From: Flagellimonas spongiicola
Lineage (GTDB): Bacteria; Bacteroidota; Bacteroidia; Flavobacteriales; Flavobacteriaceae
Length of the DNA stretch: 64,000 nucleotides
Assembly (NCBI RefSeq): GCF_023502425.1
Contig: NZ_JAMFMA010000002.1
Coordinates: 930,001-994,000, forward strand
Reading direction: 5' to 3'
Part shown: positions 26,060 through 33,796 of the stretch, one piece after another
Position numbering within the stretch: position 1 is the first letter of the stretch
Layout of the letters: every line of letters begins with the position of its first letter
The notes under the pieces: generated by a model
Databases searched by the model: none
Seen by the model: only the letters and a program-made list of their open reading frames with translations
Told to the model about the DNA's origin: nothing
Translations under genes and position numbers: made by a program

Positions 26060-28339
26060 TTAATTTGGTTTTTGAACTCTAGCAGGTTCAACGCTGCTAT
26101 CATGTTCTGCGTAATAAAGCTCTAAAAGCTTCATTGTTGATTTAATAAGATCTTTACTTTCTGAAAGTAAAGAGAAGTACAAGGTAGTGTTTTTTGGACT
26201 GGACTCCTCTGTACGTGTTCGTGCAACTTGCTTTTCAATCTTATCGGAAACCAAATCAAACATCTCATCCTTACTGGTCAGAATACCCCCGATTTTTTCA
26301 AAAGTTCGGGACTGGAATATATTCTGGGTGTCCGAAAACAATCGCTCCAGAGAAGCATCCAATTCCTTTAATTCCTTAATCTGGGTGTACTTCAGTTTTT
26401 TGTGATTGTTATGAACGTGTTTGTATCCCAAGGTCGATACATATTCCAAGGATTGTGAAAGATCTTGGAGATGTCCGAGAAGACTGATGTAAAAATTACT
26501 CGCTCCACCAACACTGGATTCATCCAAATTCTTGATGAAATAAAAGATATTGTTTTGAAGGTCTTCAATTTCCTTAGAGAGTTTATTTACCCCTTTGCGA
26601 TTCTTTTTGAGCGTCTCGATATCATGTCGGGCAAGACCATTGATGGAGTTGGTGTAAATTCGATTACTCCTTTTGATCATATTCCCAATATTATCTGCAC
26701 TTTCTTCAATAACACCTTGGATGGAACTACTTTCGGCTCTTCTTAAACTATCCTCTGCCTTAATTTCCTTGGTCTTTTTATTGTGCGACATATAATTCCG
26801 AAGCAAAATAACTGCCGCTGCGGCCAATAATAACACTAGAGCTATGAATTTGCCTAGATGCAAGAAATAAGCGATAATTGCCGCTGCCGCAAAAGCACTC
26901 AGGGCTGTGAAGAACCATCCGCCAATTACATTCAATACCCCGGCAACCCTGTATACGGCACTCTCAGCGCCCCACGCACGATCCGCCAATGATGTACCCA
27001 TGGCAACCATAAACGTGACATATGTAGTGGATAGCGGCAATTTCATTGAGGTAGCAATGGAAATCAAAACCGAAGCAACCATAAGGTTCACGGACGCACG
27101 AACCATATCAAAAGCTGGCATGTCCTGTACTTTGCTTTTTGGAACGTAAGTGTAGGGGATTATAAATTGCTTATCCACTCTTTTTTGTAAAGAAGGTGGG
27201 ATTACTTTTGATAAATTTTCAAACGTAGCGATGCTCAGTTTTACAATTTGTCTGGATAGATAATTAGGTTGAAATCGTTCATCACCTTCATCCTGTCTTG
27301 ATAAATCCACACTTGTTTTTACTACACTTTTGGCTTTGGAGGAGAACCATAAGGTGATGACCATGATACCGCCAGATAGTAATAGCAATAATGTTGGTGT
27401 TTGTACAGCTGCTGAGAGACCGTTCATGTTGAATTCGGAAGCCGCAACGCCTGACGCATGCCAATCTTGAAATGATTGTAAGGCGGCAATAGGGACACCA
27501 ATAAAATTCACCAGATCATTTCCTGCAAAAGCCATTGCCAGTGCAAAGGTTCCAAAGGCGATGACCCCTCTATAAATATTCCATTTAAGAAAATTAGCGG
27601 TAACCCAAGACAACAAAGTCCAAACCACTATGTTGGCCAGAATGAACAATTCCGGTTGGGTAGCAACGAATTCGGAAACCGAATCATCGAAAAGCGCAGC
27701 ACTCTTCAAGCCCTTTACCAGAATGAAGTAAATAATTGCCGTTATGGCCAGACCACCAAAGATGGATTCAACCCATTTGGATTTATCCTTATAATCAAAT
27801 GATATCAATAACCTGGATATGAATTGAACAATGGCCCCAATAGTAAAGGCAATGAAAACCGATAAAAGAATCCCAAAAATTATCTCCGCTGCTTTATCGG
27901 TATTGATGTAATTGGCCAAATCGGAAAAACCGCCGTCCAAATCAATGATTTTAATCAATGAAATTGCAACGGAGGCACCTAAAAGTTCAAAGACAATAGA
28001 CACTGTTGTGGAGGTGGGCATACCCAATGTGTTGAAGAAATCGAGCAAGAGTATATCCGTTATCATGACGGCCATGAAAATGAACATGATTTCTTCAAAT
28101 ACGAATTCTCCCGGATTGAAAATACCTTTTCGTGCAACTTCCATCATACCACTGGATGACATTGCTCCAAAAGCGATGCCAATACTTGCAATGATCATGA
28201 TAGTTCTAAAAGAAATGGCTTTGGAGCCAATGGCAGAGTTCAAGAAATTCACTGCATCATTACTCACACCAACTACTAAATCGGTTATTGCCAAAATTCC
28301 TAGGGCAACAACCATGAAAATGTAGATATTCTCCCCCAT
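26060..28339 (-). CDS. inorganic phosphate transporter (PiT) with C-terminal PhoU-like domain
   Basis: A 759-residue transporter. The PHO4 family duplicated motif is visible near the N terminus (G-V-S-N-D-A-V-N-F-L-N-S, about 24-35) and again in the middle (A-G-N-D-L-V-N-F-I-G-V, about 273). About 12 transmembrane helices extend to residue 515. The remaining 240 residues are soluble and helical, rich in heptads (KKNRKGVNKLSKEIEDLQ), and resemble a PhoU-like regulatory domain. This fusion is common in Bacteroidota and likely replaces a separate PhoU/Pit accessory protein. The function is sodium- or proton-coupled phosphate uptake. It is divergent from dgt. Confidence 0.93.
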   Translation of the reverse strand: MGENIYIFMVVALGILAITDLVVGVSNDAVNFLNSAIGSKAISFRTIMIIASIGIAFGAMSSSGMMEVARKGIFNPGEFVFEEIMFIFMAVMITDILLLDFFNTLGMPTSTTVSIVFELLGASVAISLIKIIDLDGGFSDLANYINTDKAAEIIFGILLSVFIAFTIGAIVQFISRLLISFDYKDKSKWVESIFGGLAITAIIYFILVKGLKSAALFDDSVSEFVATQPELFILANIVVWTLLSWVTANFLKWNIYRGVIAFGTFALAMAFAGNDLVNFIGVPIAALQSFQDWHASGVAASEFNMNGLSAAVQTPTLLLLLSGGIMVITLWFSSKAKSVVKTSVDLSRQDEGDERFQPNYLSRQIVKLSIATFENLSKVIPPSLQKRVDKQFIIPYTYVPKSKVQDMPAFDMVRASVNLMVASVLISIATSMKLPLSTTYVTFMVAMGTSLADRAWGAESAVYRVAGVLNVIGGWFFTALSAFAAAAIIAYFLHLGKFIALVLLLAAAAVILLRNYMSHNKKTKEIKAEDSLRRAESSSIQGVIEESADNIGNMIKRSNRIYTNSINGLARHDIETLKKNRKGVNKLSKEIEDLQNNIFYFIKNLDESSVGGASNFYISLLGHLQDLSQSLEYVSTLGYKHVHNNHKKLKYTQIKELKELDASLERLFSDTQNIFQSRTFEKIGGILTSKDEMFDLVSDKIEKQVARTRTEESSPKNTTLYFSLLSESKDLIKSTMKLLELYYAEHDSSVEPARVQKPN

Positions 28340-28351
28340 TATTAAAGAAAT

Positions 28352-28421
28352 ATGGCAAAAATGCCATTATAATTTCGGAATGAAGTTAACAAAGTGTTAC
28401 CAAATATGGCGAGTTAACTTC
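28352..28421. promoter_or_regulatory. two inverted repeats between the divergent PiT and dGTPase genes
   Basis: The 105-bp divergent region holds ATGGCA/TGCCAT (28352-28357 and 28362-28367, 4-nt loop), 12 bp upstream of the PiT ATG. It also holds a perfect 9-bp repeat GAAGTTAAC/GTTAACTTC (28382-28390 and 28413-28421) with arms 31 bp apart centre to centre, and each of those arms contains the palindrome GTTAAC. They may be operator sites for phosphate or nucleotide control; no regulator is known. Confidence 0.4.
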
Positions 28422-28444
28422 CAATTATCTATAGAATTGCCTTA

Positions 28445-29845
28445 ATGGATTTATCTTTTGACATATCTTCGTCACAAACAACAAAACCTATGGATTGGGA
28501 ACGCCTACTTTCTCTAAAAAGATTCGGGGATACGCATAAGAGATTGCGTAAAGAACAAGACGAAACACGACTGGGATTTGAAGTTGATTTTGACCGCATT
28601 ATATTCTCCTCTGCTTTTAGAAGTCTTCAGGATAAAACCCAAGTGGTGCCAATGCCTATTAGTGTTGGATCTAAAAAGTCCTTTGTACATACGAGGCTTA
28701 CACATAGTTTGGAAGTTTCTGTTGTGGGGAGAAGCTTAGGAAGGATTGCTGGGCAACGCATATTGGAGAAACATCCCTATTTAGAGGAAGTCCATGGGTA
28801 TAAATTCAATGATTTTGGGGCCATAGTGGCCGCTGCAGCTTTGGCCCATGATATTGGCAACCCTCCGTTTGGTCATAGTGGAGAAAAGTCCATTGGCAAT
28901 TTCTTTGCTCAAGGGCCGGGAAAAAAACACAAAGCTGATCTAACGCCAGAGCAATATCAAGACTTGGTTGATTTTGAAGGAAATGCAAATGGGTTTAAGT
29001 TATTGACAGAATCCAAAGATGGTGTGCCGGGTGGTTTGCGTTTAAGCTATGCAACGCTGGGAACTTTTATGAAATACCCAAAAGCATCTTTGCCAAAGCG
29101 ACCTTCAAAACATATTGCAGACAAAAAATTTGGATATTTTCAATCAGAACAGGAGGTATTTAAGGATGTTGTTAATGAAATTGGGCTGTTGTCAAATGAG
29201 AACAATCCAGAAGGATATTTCCGCCATCCATTGACCTATTTAGTTGAAGCTGCTGATGATATTTGTTATACCATCATTGACTTTGAAGATGGAATAAATC
29301 TTGGGTTGATTCCCGAAGAATATGCCTTGGAATACTTGATCAATCTTGTGAAGGAAAATATCAATACCAAAAAATACAATGCCATTCAAAGTTCCAGTGA
29401 CCGTCTAAGTTATTTGCGGGCTTTGGCCATAAATACGTTGATCAAGGATGCCGTTGAAGTGTTCGATGTAAATTCGGAAGCGATACTTACTGGAAAATTT
29501 GACTGTGCGCTTTTGGACAAAGGAAAATACCAGGCACAAATAGATGATATCATTAAGCTGAGTGTGGAAAAGGTATACCAATCACAGGAAGTCATAGATA
29601 AAGAATTAGCGGGCTACCGCATTATATCTGACATTCTAGACATATACACATCCGCCTTATTAAATATTAAAAATGGGCTTAGCACCAATTATGACAGGCT
29701 ACTTTTAAAGAGTTTACCCGAAAATTATAGAAACACTTCAGGCTCTTTATATAAGATCTTGTTGGATACCAGTTGTTATGTCGCTAGCTTATCAGATAGT
29801 GCTGCTGTGCATCTTCATAATAAACTTACGGGTAGGGAGTTTTAG
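28445..29845 (+). CDS. dgt: deoxyguanosinetriphosphate triphosphohydrolase (dGTPase)
   Basis: A 466-residue HD-superfamily hydrolase that cleaves dGTP to deoxyguanosine and triphosphate. The HD site is clear: R-L-T-H-S-L-E-V (first His), then A-L-A-H-D-I-G-N-P-P-F-G-H-S-G-E (HD pair and third His), and a distal D in AADDICYTIIDFED. The N-terminal D-W-E-R-L-L-S-L-K-R-F-G-D is the usual family start. A second Met at 28490 (MDWERLL) may therefore be the true start, shortening the protein by 15 residues. The 3' end overlaps the convergent DUF3078 gene by 4 bp. Confidence 0.95.
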   Translation: MDLSFDISSSQTTKPMDWERLLSLKRFGDTHKRLRKEQDETRLGFEVDFDRIIFSSAFRSLQDKTQVVPMPISVGSKKSFVHTRLTHSLEVSVVGRSLGRIAGQRILEKHPYLEEVHGYKFNDFGAIVAAAALAHDIGNPPFGHSGEKSIGNFFAQGPGKKHKADLTPEQYQDLVDFEGNANGFKLLTESKDGVPGGLRLSYATLGTFMKYPKASLPKRPSKHIADKKFGYFQSEQEVFKDVVNEIGLLSNENNPEGYFRHPLTYLVEAADDICYTIIDFEDGINLGLIPEEYALEYLINLVKENINTKKYNAIQSSSDRLSYLRALAINTLIKDAVEVFDVNSEAILTGKFDCALLDKGKYQAQIDDIIKLSVEKVYQSQEVIDKELAGYRIISDILDIYTSALLNIKNGLSTNYDRLLLKSLPENYRNTSGSLYKILLDTSCYVASLSDSAAVHLHNKLTGREF

Positions 29846-30900
29846 AACGCGTAAGAGAGTCCCACGCCCAGCAATTGTTTGAATTGAATTTTGGCTATGC
29901 CAGGATCAATGATGGTACCGTCTTCTGCTACCACCTCGTCAAACTTAATGTCATCGTCATAAATCAAATGTGTTCCAATGTTTGTTTTGATGTATTTGTT
30001 GACCTTTAGATTGAAGTTCAATTCCCAATCCACATCCACATTTCCAAAACTCAACAAATAGTCCGTGTAAAGACTTAATCGATGATTCATCAGAACATTT
30101 TTCAAGATTTCCTTTTCCCAAGTATTGGTTACTAAAAATCCAAGTTCCATAAATAAATGCTCCCCTGCATCTACACCAAAAGCACCTTGATTGGATAACG
30201 CCTCATCCAAAACAAAAGTTGCCTTTTGAGTAACTGGCGAAATGTAGAGATTAAACTTCTTGCCATCTGGGATGTATGAGGTTCCTGCCCCTAAAAAGAG
30301 ATAACCCGGGGACATAAATCTTGAAATCGGAGTTTCCCTGTCTGGATATTTAAAACCATTGGAAAACTGAGTATTGAAATTTGCCTTCACCGAATAGTAC
30401 CAATTGGTTATCGTATCTTTTCTAAAACCAAAAGTTGATGAAATCCTGATTTGATCATCTGTTTTTCTTAGTTGTCTTCCTTCTTGTGCATTAAGACCAT
30501 AACGTAATCTTAAATCGTTGTTCCATGTGAGGTATCGGAATTTGTAATTTCTTGTAAATCGGGCGTTAGCAAGTGCAGAAATAGAATTGTCACCACCAGC
30601 ATTCCAATTCACAAAGGCTACTTCATTGATGTTCATTCCAAGTTCGTTGGTTTTGGTCCAAAAAGACTGAGGAACAAACTTTTTGAATTTCTTCAATAAG
30701 GGTTTTACCCTGTTCAATGGTGTTCGCGGATCTGTTAACTTGGCAGCACGAGTCAGATATTTAAGTTTGACATCCTTTATTTTGATGACTTGGAATTGCT
30801 CCTCCACACTATCGCGTTCAAATGACGGCAATCTGTTGACTTGCGCCTGCAATGAAAGAGAAAATAAGATGAAAAAGACGAGAATTAAGGTTGGTCGCAT
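29842..30900 (-). CDS. DUF3078 domain-containing outer-membrane protein
   Basis: A 352-residue exported protein with a signal peptide (to about L-S-L-Q-A-Q, residue 20). Many alternating amphipathic strands follow and the protein ends in Y-A-F, a terminal aromatic typical of outer-membrane beta-barrels. The segments W-T-K-T-N-E-L-G-M-N-I-N-E-V-A-F-V-N-W-N-A-G-G and N-S-I-S-A-L-A-N are the DUF3078 signature. The function is unknown. The gene lies 8 bp downstream of dxs on the same strand, so it is probably read from the dxs transcript. Confidence 0.88.
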   Translation of the reverse strand: MRPTLILVFFILFSLSLQAQVNRLPSFERDSVEEQFQVIKIKDVKLKYLTRAAKLTDPRTPLNRVKPLLKKFKKFVPQSFWTKTNELGMNINEVAFVNWNAGGDNSISALANARFTRNYKFRYLTWNNDLRLRYGLNAQEGRQLRKTDDQIRISSTFGFRKDTITNWYYSVKANFNTQFSNGFKYPDRETPISRFMSPGYLFLGAGTSYIPDGKKFNLYISPVTQKATFVLDEALSNQGAFGVDAGEHLFMELGFLVTNTWEKEILKNVLMNHRLSLYTDYLLSFGNVDVDWELNFNLKVNKYIKTNIGTHLIYDDDIKFDEVVAEDGTIIDPGIAKIQFKQLLGVGLSYAF

Positions 30901-30908
30901 TTTGGTTT

Positions 30909-32672
30909 TTAGGTTGATTTAATAAAAGAAAGAATAGCATCAAAATCTATACCAGCCATGGCATGTGTTTCAGCTATTGTTCCATGATCAACAAAGTTAT
31001 CAGGTATCGCAAAAATCTTAACAGCTTTGTTGAATTTTTCTCTGTTGGCAAATTCCAAGATGGCAGATCCGAATCCACCTGTTTCGCATCCATCTTCCAA
31101 CGTTACTATTTGATCATAGGTGCCAAAAATTTCATGTAGAAGCGGTTCATCCAACGGTTTCACAAATCGCATATCATAATGCCCAATTTCTTCCGTGGAT
31201 TCCACTTTTTCTAAGATTGATGGGACCAAATTTCCCATATGTCCAATCGTCAATACTGCAATTCGCGAACCTTTTTTAAGACAGCGTCCTTTGCCAATTT
31301 CAATAGGTTGGAATTCATTTCTCCACTGTACGTTATGTCCCCTGCCTCGAGGATATCGTATGGCAAGTGGGCTTGAAATACCTTGTTGTGCGGTATACAT
31401 AATGTTCCGGAGCTCCATTTCGTCCATTGGAGCAAATACCTTAAGGTTAGGGATACACCGGAGGTAGGCCATATCAAAAACGCCATGATGGGTTGGACCA
31501 TCTTGACCTACAAGACCAGCCCTGTCCAAGCAGAAAATTACTGGCAAATTCTGCAAGGCTACATCATGGATGACCTGGTCATAGGCCCTTTGAAGGAAAG
31601 TAGAATAAATAGTACAGAAAGGAATCAATCCTTGAGAGGCCATTCCAGCTGCCAAGGTAACCGCATGCTGCTCCGCTATGCCAACATCAAAAGCGCGTTC
31701 TGGAATTGCTTCCATCATGAATTTTAGAGAACTTCCTGTAGGCATTGCAGGAGTAATTCCAATTATTTTTTCGTTTTCCAAGGCAAGTTCTACCAATGTA
31801 TGTCCAAAAACATCTTGGTATTTTGGCGGAAGGTTTTGTTGTTGTTTTTGTAAACGTTCTCCTGTGTGTTTGTCAAATTTTCCAGGTGCATGGTAAACCA
31901 CTTGATCCTCTTCGGCTTTTTTCAAACCTTTGCCTTTTGTAGTGATGACATGCAGAAGCTTTGGGCCTTCTAAAGCTTTGAGACGTTCTAACTCAGCTAT
32001 CAGGGCAGTTAGATCATGCCCGTCCAACGGTCCGGAATAGTTGAGGTTTAGACATTCAAAAATATTTTCATCTTTAGCCGTACCTGCTTTAACATTGGTC
32101 AGGTACTTTTTTAATGCGCCCACTGATGGATCTATGCCAATAGCATTGTCATTTAAGATGATTAAGGCATTCACATCGGAAACTCCTAGATGGTTCAATC
32201 CTTCAAAGGCCATTCCACTTGCAATGGAGGCGTCACCAACTACGGCAATGTGTTGTTTGGAGGCTTCACCTTGAAGTTTTGAAGCCATGGCCATACCAAG
32301 AATGGCAGAGATAGCGGTAGAACTATGGCCGGTTCCAAAATCGTCGTATTCACTTTCACTGCGTTTTGGGAAACCACTAATACCATCTTTTTGCCTATTG
32401 GTTTCAAAAATTTCCTTTCTGCCGGTCAGTATTTTATGTCCGTAGGCTTGATGACCCACATCCCAAATCAATTTATCTTCAGGGGTATCAAAAACATAAT
32501 GTAATGCAATTGTAAGTTCCACAACGCCAAGACTTGCACCGAGGTGTCCCTCTTTTGTGGCTACAATATCAATGATAAAATCCCTAAGTTCCTTGGCTAC
32601 CAAATTGAGTTGCTCAAGTGATAGTTTTTTAAGGTCTTTTGGAGAGTTGATATGTGTTAAAAGTGCTTTCAA
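30909..32672 (-). CDS. dxs: 1-deoxy-D-xylulose-5-phosphate synthase
   Basis: A thiamine-diphosphate enzyme that condenses pyruvate and glyceraldehyde 3-phosphate, the first step of the MEP isoprenoid pathway. Seen are the N-terminal H-I-N-S-P-K-D-L-K-K-L-S, the TPP motif V-V-G-D-A-S-I-A-S-G-M-A-F-E-G-L-N-H, the D-V-G-I-A-E-Q-H-A-V-T segment with the catalytic Glu, and D-G-P-T-H-H-G. The start is placed at TTG 32672 (587 residues). The open frame extends to a TTG at 32705, but that lies upstream of the likely -7 box TATTTTTG at 32685-32692. The product feeds the polyprenyl synthase at 46161 and the carotenoid pathway. Confidence 0.94.
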   Translation of the reverse strand: MKALLTHINSPKDLKKLSLEQLNLVAKELRDFIIDIVATKEGHLGASLGVVELTIALHYVFDTPEDKLIWDVGHQAYGHKILTGRKEIFETNRQKDGISGFPKRSESEYDDFGTGHSSTAISAILGMAMASKLQGEASKQHIAVVGDASIASGMAFEGLNHLGVSDVNALIILNDNAIGIDPSVGALKKYLTNVKAGTAKDENIFECLNLNYSGPLDGHDLTALIAELERLKALEGPKLLHVITTKGKGLKKAEEDQVVYHAPGKFDKHTGERLQKQQQNLPPKYQDVFGHTLVELALENEKIIGITPAMPTGSSLKFMMEAIPERAFDVGIAEQHAVTLAAGMASQGLIPFCTIYSTFLQRAYDQVIHDVALQNLPVIFCLDRAGLVGQDGPTHHGVFDMAYLRCIPNLKVFAPMDEMELRNIMYTAQQGISSPLAIRYPRGRGHNVQWRNEFQPIEIGKGRCLKKGSRIAVLTIGHMGNLVPSILEKVESTEEIGHYDMRFVKPLDEPLLHEIFGTYDQIVTLEDGCETGGFGSAILEFANREKFNKAVKIFAIPDNFVDHGTIAETHAMAGIDFDAILSFIKST

Positions 32673-32684
32673 GAAATTAAAAAA

Positions 32685-32692
32685 CAAAAATA
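32685..32692 (-). promoter_or_regulatory. -7 element TATTTTTG for dxs
   Basis: On the minus strand this reads TATTTTTG, an exact TAnnTTTG match 12 nt before the TTG at 32672, giving a leader of only about 4-7 nt. The same octamer precedes the polyprenyl synthase, lycopene cyclase and tetR genes in this window. No -33 element at standard spacing was seen. Confidence 0.5.
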
Positions 32693-32754
32693 CCCATATT
32701 CTCAAATATGATTTATGTGTAGATTAGCCTTCTTAATGAAAATTCCCTTTGGTA

Positions 32755-33207
32755 ATGGTAGATAATCCATTTGACGATACATATTTCATGAAGAAAGCGC
32801 TTCAGGAGGCGGAAATTGCTTTTGAAAATGGTGAAGTTCCTGTTGGTGCCATTGTCGTGGTTGAAAATCGGATTATTGGAAGGGCACACAATCTAACAGA
32901 ACGTCTAAATGATGTAACCGCCCACGCAGAAATGCAGGCCATAACTGCGGCATCTAATTTTTTAGGAGGGAAATATTTACACGGCTGCACTCTTTATGTG
33001 ACCCTAGAACCTTGTCAAATGTGTGCAGGGGCTTTGTATTGGAGCCAAATTTCGAAAGTAGTGTATGGTGCTCCTGATTTGGAAAGAGGGTATAAAGTTA
33101 TGGGAGGGCATTTACACCCAAAAACGGATGTTGTTGGTGGTATATTGGAAAACGAATCTTCAGAAATGTTGAAACGCTTCTTTATCCAACGAAGGAACTT
33201 AAATTAA
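32755..33207 (+). CDS. tadA: tRNA-specific adenosine deaminase
   Basis: A 150-residue zinc enzyme that converts adenosine to inosine at the wobble position of tRNA-Arg(ACG). The start is the ATG at 32755; a TTG two codons earlier is less likely. The zinc site is H57-A-E59 and P86-C87-Q-M-C90, followed by A-G-A-L-Y-W-S, typical of TadA. The substrate-binding N-terminal helix (YFMKKALQEAEIAFENGEVPVGA) and the FFIQRR tail are standard. It is transcribed divergently from dxs. Confidence 0.93.
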   Translation: MVDNPFDDTYFMKKALQEAEIAFENGEVPVGAIVVVENRIIGRAHNLTERLNDVTAHAEMQAITAASNFLGGKYLHGCTLYVTLEPCQMCAGALYWSQISKVVYGAPDLERGYKVMGGHLHPKTDVVGGILENESSEMLKRFFIQRRNLN

Positions 33208-33234
33208 AAAACCCCGATGTAAAACATCAGGGTT
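33203..33234 (-). terminator. terminator for the cold-shock gene
   Basis: On the minus strand an 11-bp stem with one mismatch (arms 33210-33220 and 33224-33234, 3-nt loop) is followed by a T-rich run (complement of 33203-33209). It closes the csp transcript and may also slow tadA readthrough. Confidence 0.75.
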
Positions 33235-33258
33235 CTGTACTTTCAAAATAAAATATTA

Positions 33259-33453
33259 TTAGCTGATTACCTGCACTTGTGCAGCAACCATTCCTTTTCT
33301 TCCTTCTTCTTCTTCGTATTCTACTTTGTCACCTTCGTTCAGTTCCACTCCGTTCAATGCTGTAACATGAACAAAAATGTCTTTTCCTGTTTCGTCGTTT
33401 GTTATGAACCCATAACCTTTAGATCCATTGAAAAATTTTACTGTGCCAGTCAT
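33259..33453 (-). CDS. cold-shock domain protein (CspA family)
   Basis: A 64-residue single-domain nucleic-acid chaperone. RNP1 (K-G-Y-G-F-I, about 12-17) and RNP2 (D-I-F-V-H-V, about 25-30) are intact, and the N terminus M-T-G-T-V-K-F-F-N is canonical. It binds single-stranded RNA and DNA and prevents secondary structure during cold or stationary phase. It is a single-gene unit: its own terminator follows, and about 80 bp separate it from the gene upstream, room for a short leader. Confidence 0.95.
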   Translation of the reverse strand: MTGTVKFFNGSKGYGFITNDETGKDIFVHVTALNGVELNEGDKVEYEEEEGRKGMVAAQVQVIS

Positions 33454-33532
33454 TTAATTATGTATTGTTAAAGTACTAAAGTAGTTTATTTTATTTCTAG
33501 TCTGGTGAAATCAGGTTTAAATCTTAAGAAAA

Positions 33533-33796
33533 TTATTGATTTCCAGCATTTTCCCCTTCCTTATCCTGCATCTTTTTAATATTCTCCTTGGTAAGCATGT
33601 AATCTTTCATGTTTTTACCTTTGCTCTCTTTATAAAGGAATAAGGGCATAGCCAAGAGGAACAAACCTGCCGTTCCCGCCCCAATATATTTATTGGCTTT
33701 GGATAGGTTTTCTTCTTTAATATTGAATCCATAAATGATGGAGCCAATAGAGGCCATTACCACCATTACGATTAAATGTTTGAACTTCAATTTCAT
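33533..33796 (-). CDS. small membrane protein coupled to the ClC channel, unknown function
   Basis: An 87-residue protein starting at the ATG at 33796, which overlaps the clc stop by 4 bp (ATGA). The open frame extends 33 codons further into clc, but those codons lie in the wrong frame of that gene and are unlikely to be used. It has two hydrophobic helices (about 5-23 and 40-58) and a charged tail (KESKGKNMKDYMLTKENIKKMQDKEGE). Translational coupling suggests a role connected with the channel. No family is recognised. Confidence 0.6.
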   Translation of the reverse strand: MKLKFKHLIVMVVMASIGSIIYGFNIKEENLSKANKYIGAGTAGLFLLAMPLFLYKESKGKNMKDYMLTKENIKKMQDKEGENAGNQ

